Assembly (NCBI GenBank): GCA_041674345.1
Contig: JBAYVY010000206.1
Coordinates: 1-6,693, forward strand
Direction of reading: 5' to 3'
DNA length: 6,693 nt
Source: JBAYVY01 sp041674345
GTDB taxonomy: Bacteria; Planctomycetota; Phycisphaerae; Phycisphaerales; Zrk34
Notes under the pieces: model-generated
What the model was told of the DNA's origin: nothing
Database searches by the model: none
The model's input: the letters and a program-made list of their open reading frames with translations, nothing else
Shown here: positions 5,432 through 6,693 of the stretch, piece after piece
How positions within the stretch are numbered: the first letter of the stretch is position 1
Layout: every line of letters starts with the position of its first letter
Translations under genes and position numbers: made by a program

Positions 5432-6395
5432 ATGACGAACGAACCACTGAACGAACAACCGCGGCAACGCGACGCGACGATCGCGCAATACCAGGCGGTG
5501 ATCGCACAGCGTGACGCGGTGATCGTTGATCTGACGCAGACGGTTCAAAAGCTGACCGGCCAGCTCGAATGGTGCAGGCGTCAGTTGTTCGGCCGCAAGA
5601 GCGAACGGTTTGAAGACCCGGCCCAGCCGATGTTGTTCGCCGATATTCACATTCCACCGGAATCGAATGATTCGGCATCCTCTTCACAACTGTCGAACAA
5701 GCAGACGATCACCTACGAGCGTGCGGCGGACAACCGGGGGCGGGGCAAGCGTCAACCGATCCCCGATCATCCGCGGCGGGAGGACATCGTTCACGATCTG
5801 CCCGAAGATCAGCGGATCGACCCGGCCACGGGGCAACCCCTGCTGATCCGCATCGGCGAAGAGACCAGCGAGTTACAACGCCCCCGCGCCGGCCCGTCAC
5901 CCGCTGGGATTGATTCGTCAACTCTACGAGATCGAAGCATCCATCAAGGATGCGTCGCACGATCAGCGCCATCAGGCGCGACAGGCCTTGGCCAAGCCGA
6001 AGGTCGATGCGTTCTTCGCTTGGTGCGCCGATCAGCGGGCCGGTCCGGGGGTGTTGCCCCGAAGCGCGATCGGCGAAGCGTTGACATATGCGATCAACCA
6101 GCAGGCGTCGTTACGCCGCTACCTCGACGCCGGCCATCGACCGATCGACAACAACGCCCGCGAACGAAGTCTGCGCGGCCTGGCCATCGGTCGCAAAAAC
6201 TGGTTGTTCACCGGCAGCCCCGCAGTCGGCCTGGCGGCGGCGCGGTTGTTCAGCATCCTCGGCTCCGCCCAACTGCACCACGTTGAACCGTTGGCCTACC
6301 GGCACGGCCTGATCCGTCGTCTGCCCGCCGCGCCGATCGGCCAACTCGAACAGTTCCTGCCTGACCGCTGGTCCGCATCCACCCCCCCAATCTGA
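5432..6395 (+). pseudogene. tnpC: IS66 family transposase TnpC, internally deleted and frameshifted
   Basis: The first part (5432 to about 5880) reads as the TnpC N-terminal region: a coiled-coil-like stretch, then QLEWCRRQLFGRKSERF, then the basic GRGKRQPIPDHPRREDIVHDLPEDQ segment, and IGEETSEL. The second part, in another frame (about 5898 to the stop at 6393), reads as the C-terminal catalytic end: HPLGLIRQLYEIEASIK, VLPRSAIGEALTYAINQ, and DNNARERSLRGLAIGRKNWLF with the third acidic catalytic residue (GAA at 6162-6164). Family proteins are about 500 residues. Here roughly 180-200 residues are missing between the two parts, including the Cys motif and the first two catalytic aspartates. The joint near 5876-5900 contains GCCCCCGCGCC. 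The first frame stays open to 6286 as nonsense. No active transposase can result. Confidence 0.88.
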
Positions 6396-6415
6396 ATCCT
6401 CACCGGATTATGGAA

Positions 6416-6422
6416 CGCTTAC
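6416..6422 (+). mobile_element. Probable right terminus of the IS66 element
   Basis: CGCTTAC, just after the tnpC stop, agrees with the conserved tip of IS66 inverted repeats (GTAAGCG read inward). The matching left tip was not found in the window, so a terminal pair and an 8-base target duplication cannot be shown. Confidence 0.5.
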
Positions 6423-6582
6423 GGACAAGCAGTGGGTGACGACGGTGGGCGTGATGCAGGTGCCGCGACGGTATTACGCATGTCGGCGTTGCGGAGCGAC
6501 GCATCGGCCTTGGGATGAATGGGCGGGAGTGGGCCGGCACCAGATGACCGAACATGCGAGGAAGATGATGACGCTGGTCGGC

Positions 6583-6598
6583 TCGCCCCCGGAATTCG
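6583..6598. repeat. Microinsertion 1: CCCCCGGAAT between TCG direct repeats
   Basis: TCG (6583-6585), CCCCCGGAAT (6586-6595), TCG (6596-6598). Removing the core with one TCG, 13 bases, restores VGSFSFESAAKRLE in frame. This is one of two places where a before-state of the microrepeat can be reconstructed from the protein. Confidence 0.65.
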
Positions 6599-6641
6599 TT
6601 CAGCTTTGAATCGGCGGCCAAACGGCTGGAGGATTTGTGCG

Positions 6642-6659
6642 GCACTTTCGGGGGCGCAC
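6642..6659. repeat. Microinsertion 2: TTTCGGGGGC between GCAC direct repeats
   Basis: GCAC (6642-6645), TTTCGGGGGC (6646-6655), GCAC (6656-6659). Removing the core with one GCAC, 14 bases, gives GGC ACC AGC and restores LCGTSNNTVRRVCDE in the original frame. The core is in the opposite orientation to microinsertion 1. Confidence 0.6.
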
Positions 6660-6693
6660 CAGCAACAACACGGTGCGCCGGGTGTGCGATGAA

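Larger units (their letters stand above)
4977..6422 (+). mobile_element. IS66-family insertion sequence remnant
   Basis: The order tnpB then tnpC is that of IS66 elements. tnpA is absent or unrecognisable and no left terminal repeat was found, so the left boundary given is simply the tnpB start. On the right, CGCTTAC at 6416-6422 lies 21 bases after the tnpC stop and matches the usual ...CTTAC right end of this family. Reading of a different transposase begins immediately after it. With a deleted, frameshifted tnpC the element cannot move on its own. Confidence 0.75.
6423..6693 (+). pseudogene. ISKra4-like transposase fragment, truncated 5' and disrupted twice
   Basis: From just after the IS66 end the frame DKQWVTTVGVMQVPRRYYAC can be read, followed by RRCGATHRPWDEWAGVG and HQMTEHARKMMTLVGS. 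This is the zinc-ribbon-like YYxCxxCG...P.D block and the helix that follow the N terminus in ISKra4-type transposases. Reading then breaks. The expected SFESAAKRLEDLCG continues in the +1 frame, and SNNTVRRVCDE returns to the first frame at the window edge. Each break coincides with a microrepeat variant (6586-6595 and 6646-6655). Removing 13 and 14 bases joins all three blocks into one frame, reading LVGSFSFESAAKRLEDL and then CGTSNNTVRRVCDE. The N-terminal part is missing, probably lost to the IS66 insertion. The family name rests on remembered motifs and is moderately secure. Confidence 0.7.

Overview
The window is GC-rich (about 60-65% by eye), almost all coding lies on the + strand, and gene spacing is tight. 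It has two halves. The left half (85-4815) is an intact metabolic cluster; the right half (about 4900-6693) is a graveyard of insertion sequences. No rRNA, tRNA or other taxonomic marker is present. The gene set, the IS66/ISKra4 remnants and the style of the intergenic repeats would fit an anaerobic or facultative planctomycete-type bacterium (for example Phycisphaerae), but that placement is an inference and a weak one.

Metabolic cluster. In order: a small biotin carboxyl carrier protein with an Ala/Pro linker and a MEAMKMES biotinylation site (85-492); a sodium-pumping decarboxylase beta subunit of the OadB/MmdB/GcdB family with every known Na+-site motif, plus a soluble insertion of about 160-180 residues (620-2302); a biotin-protein ligase without a DNA-binding domain (2411-3304); and an acetyl-CoA hydrolase/succinate CoA-transferase family protein (3292-4815) whose start overlaps the ligase end. 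Together they suggest a biotin-dependent, Na+-translocating decarboxylase, most simply methylmalonyl-CoA decarboxylase. The ligase would biotinylate the carrier, and the CoA-transferase would move CoA between propionyl-CoA, succinate and/or acetate. This is the logic of succinate-to-propionate fermentation. The carboxyltransferase (alpha) subunit is not in the window and would be expected to the left.

Mobile-element half. An IS66-family remnant holds tnpB (4977-5375), a tnpC that has lost its middle and changed frame (5432-6395), and a plausible right end at CGCTTAC (6416-6422). That end abuts the broken 5' part of a second transposase resembling the ISKra4 family, which runs off the window.

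Repeats. Two kinds of repeat overlie both halves. (1) The spacers before the beta subunit and before the ligase each hold a long inverted repeat built of 7-8 bp units such as ATCGGAA and GATTTCGG. (2) A 10-base microrepeat, CCCCCGGAAG / CTTCCGGGGG, occurs eight times exactly and several more times with one change. In the host genes it sits in linkers and loops and keeps the frame. In the ISKra4-like gene two variants break the frame, and removing 13 and 14 bases (core plus one copy of a flanking 3-4 base direct repeat) restores the reading frame exactly. This looks like a very small insertion-type repeat and is the most unusual thing in the window.
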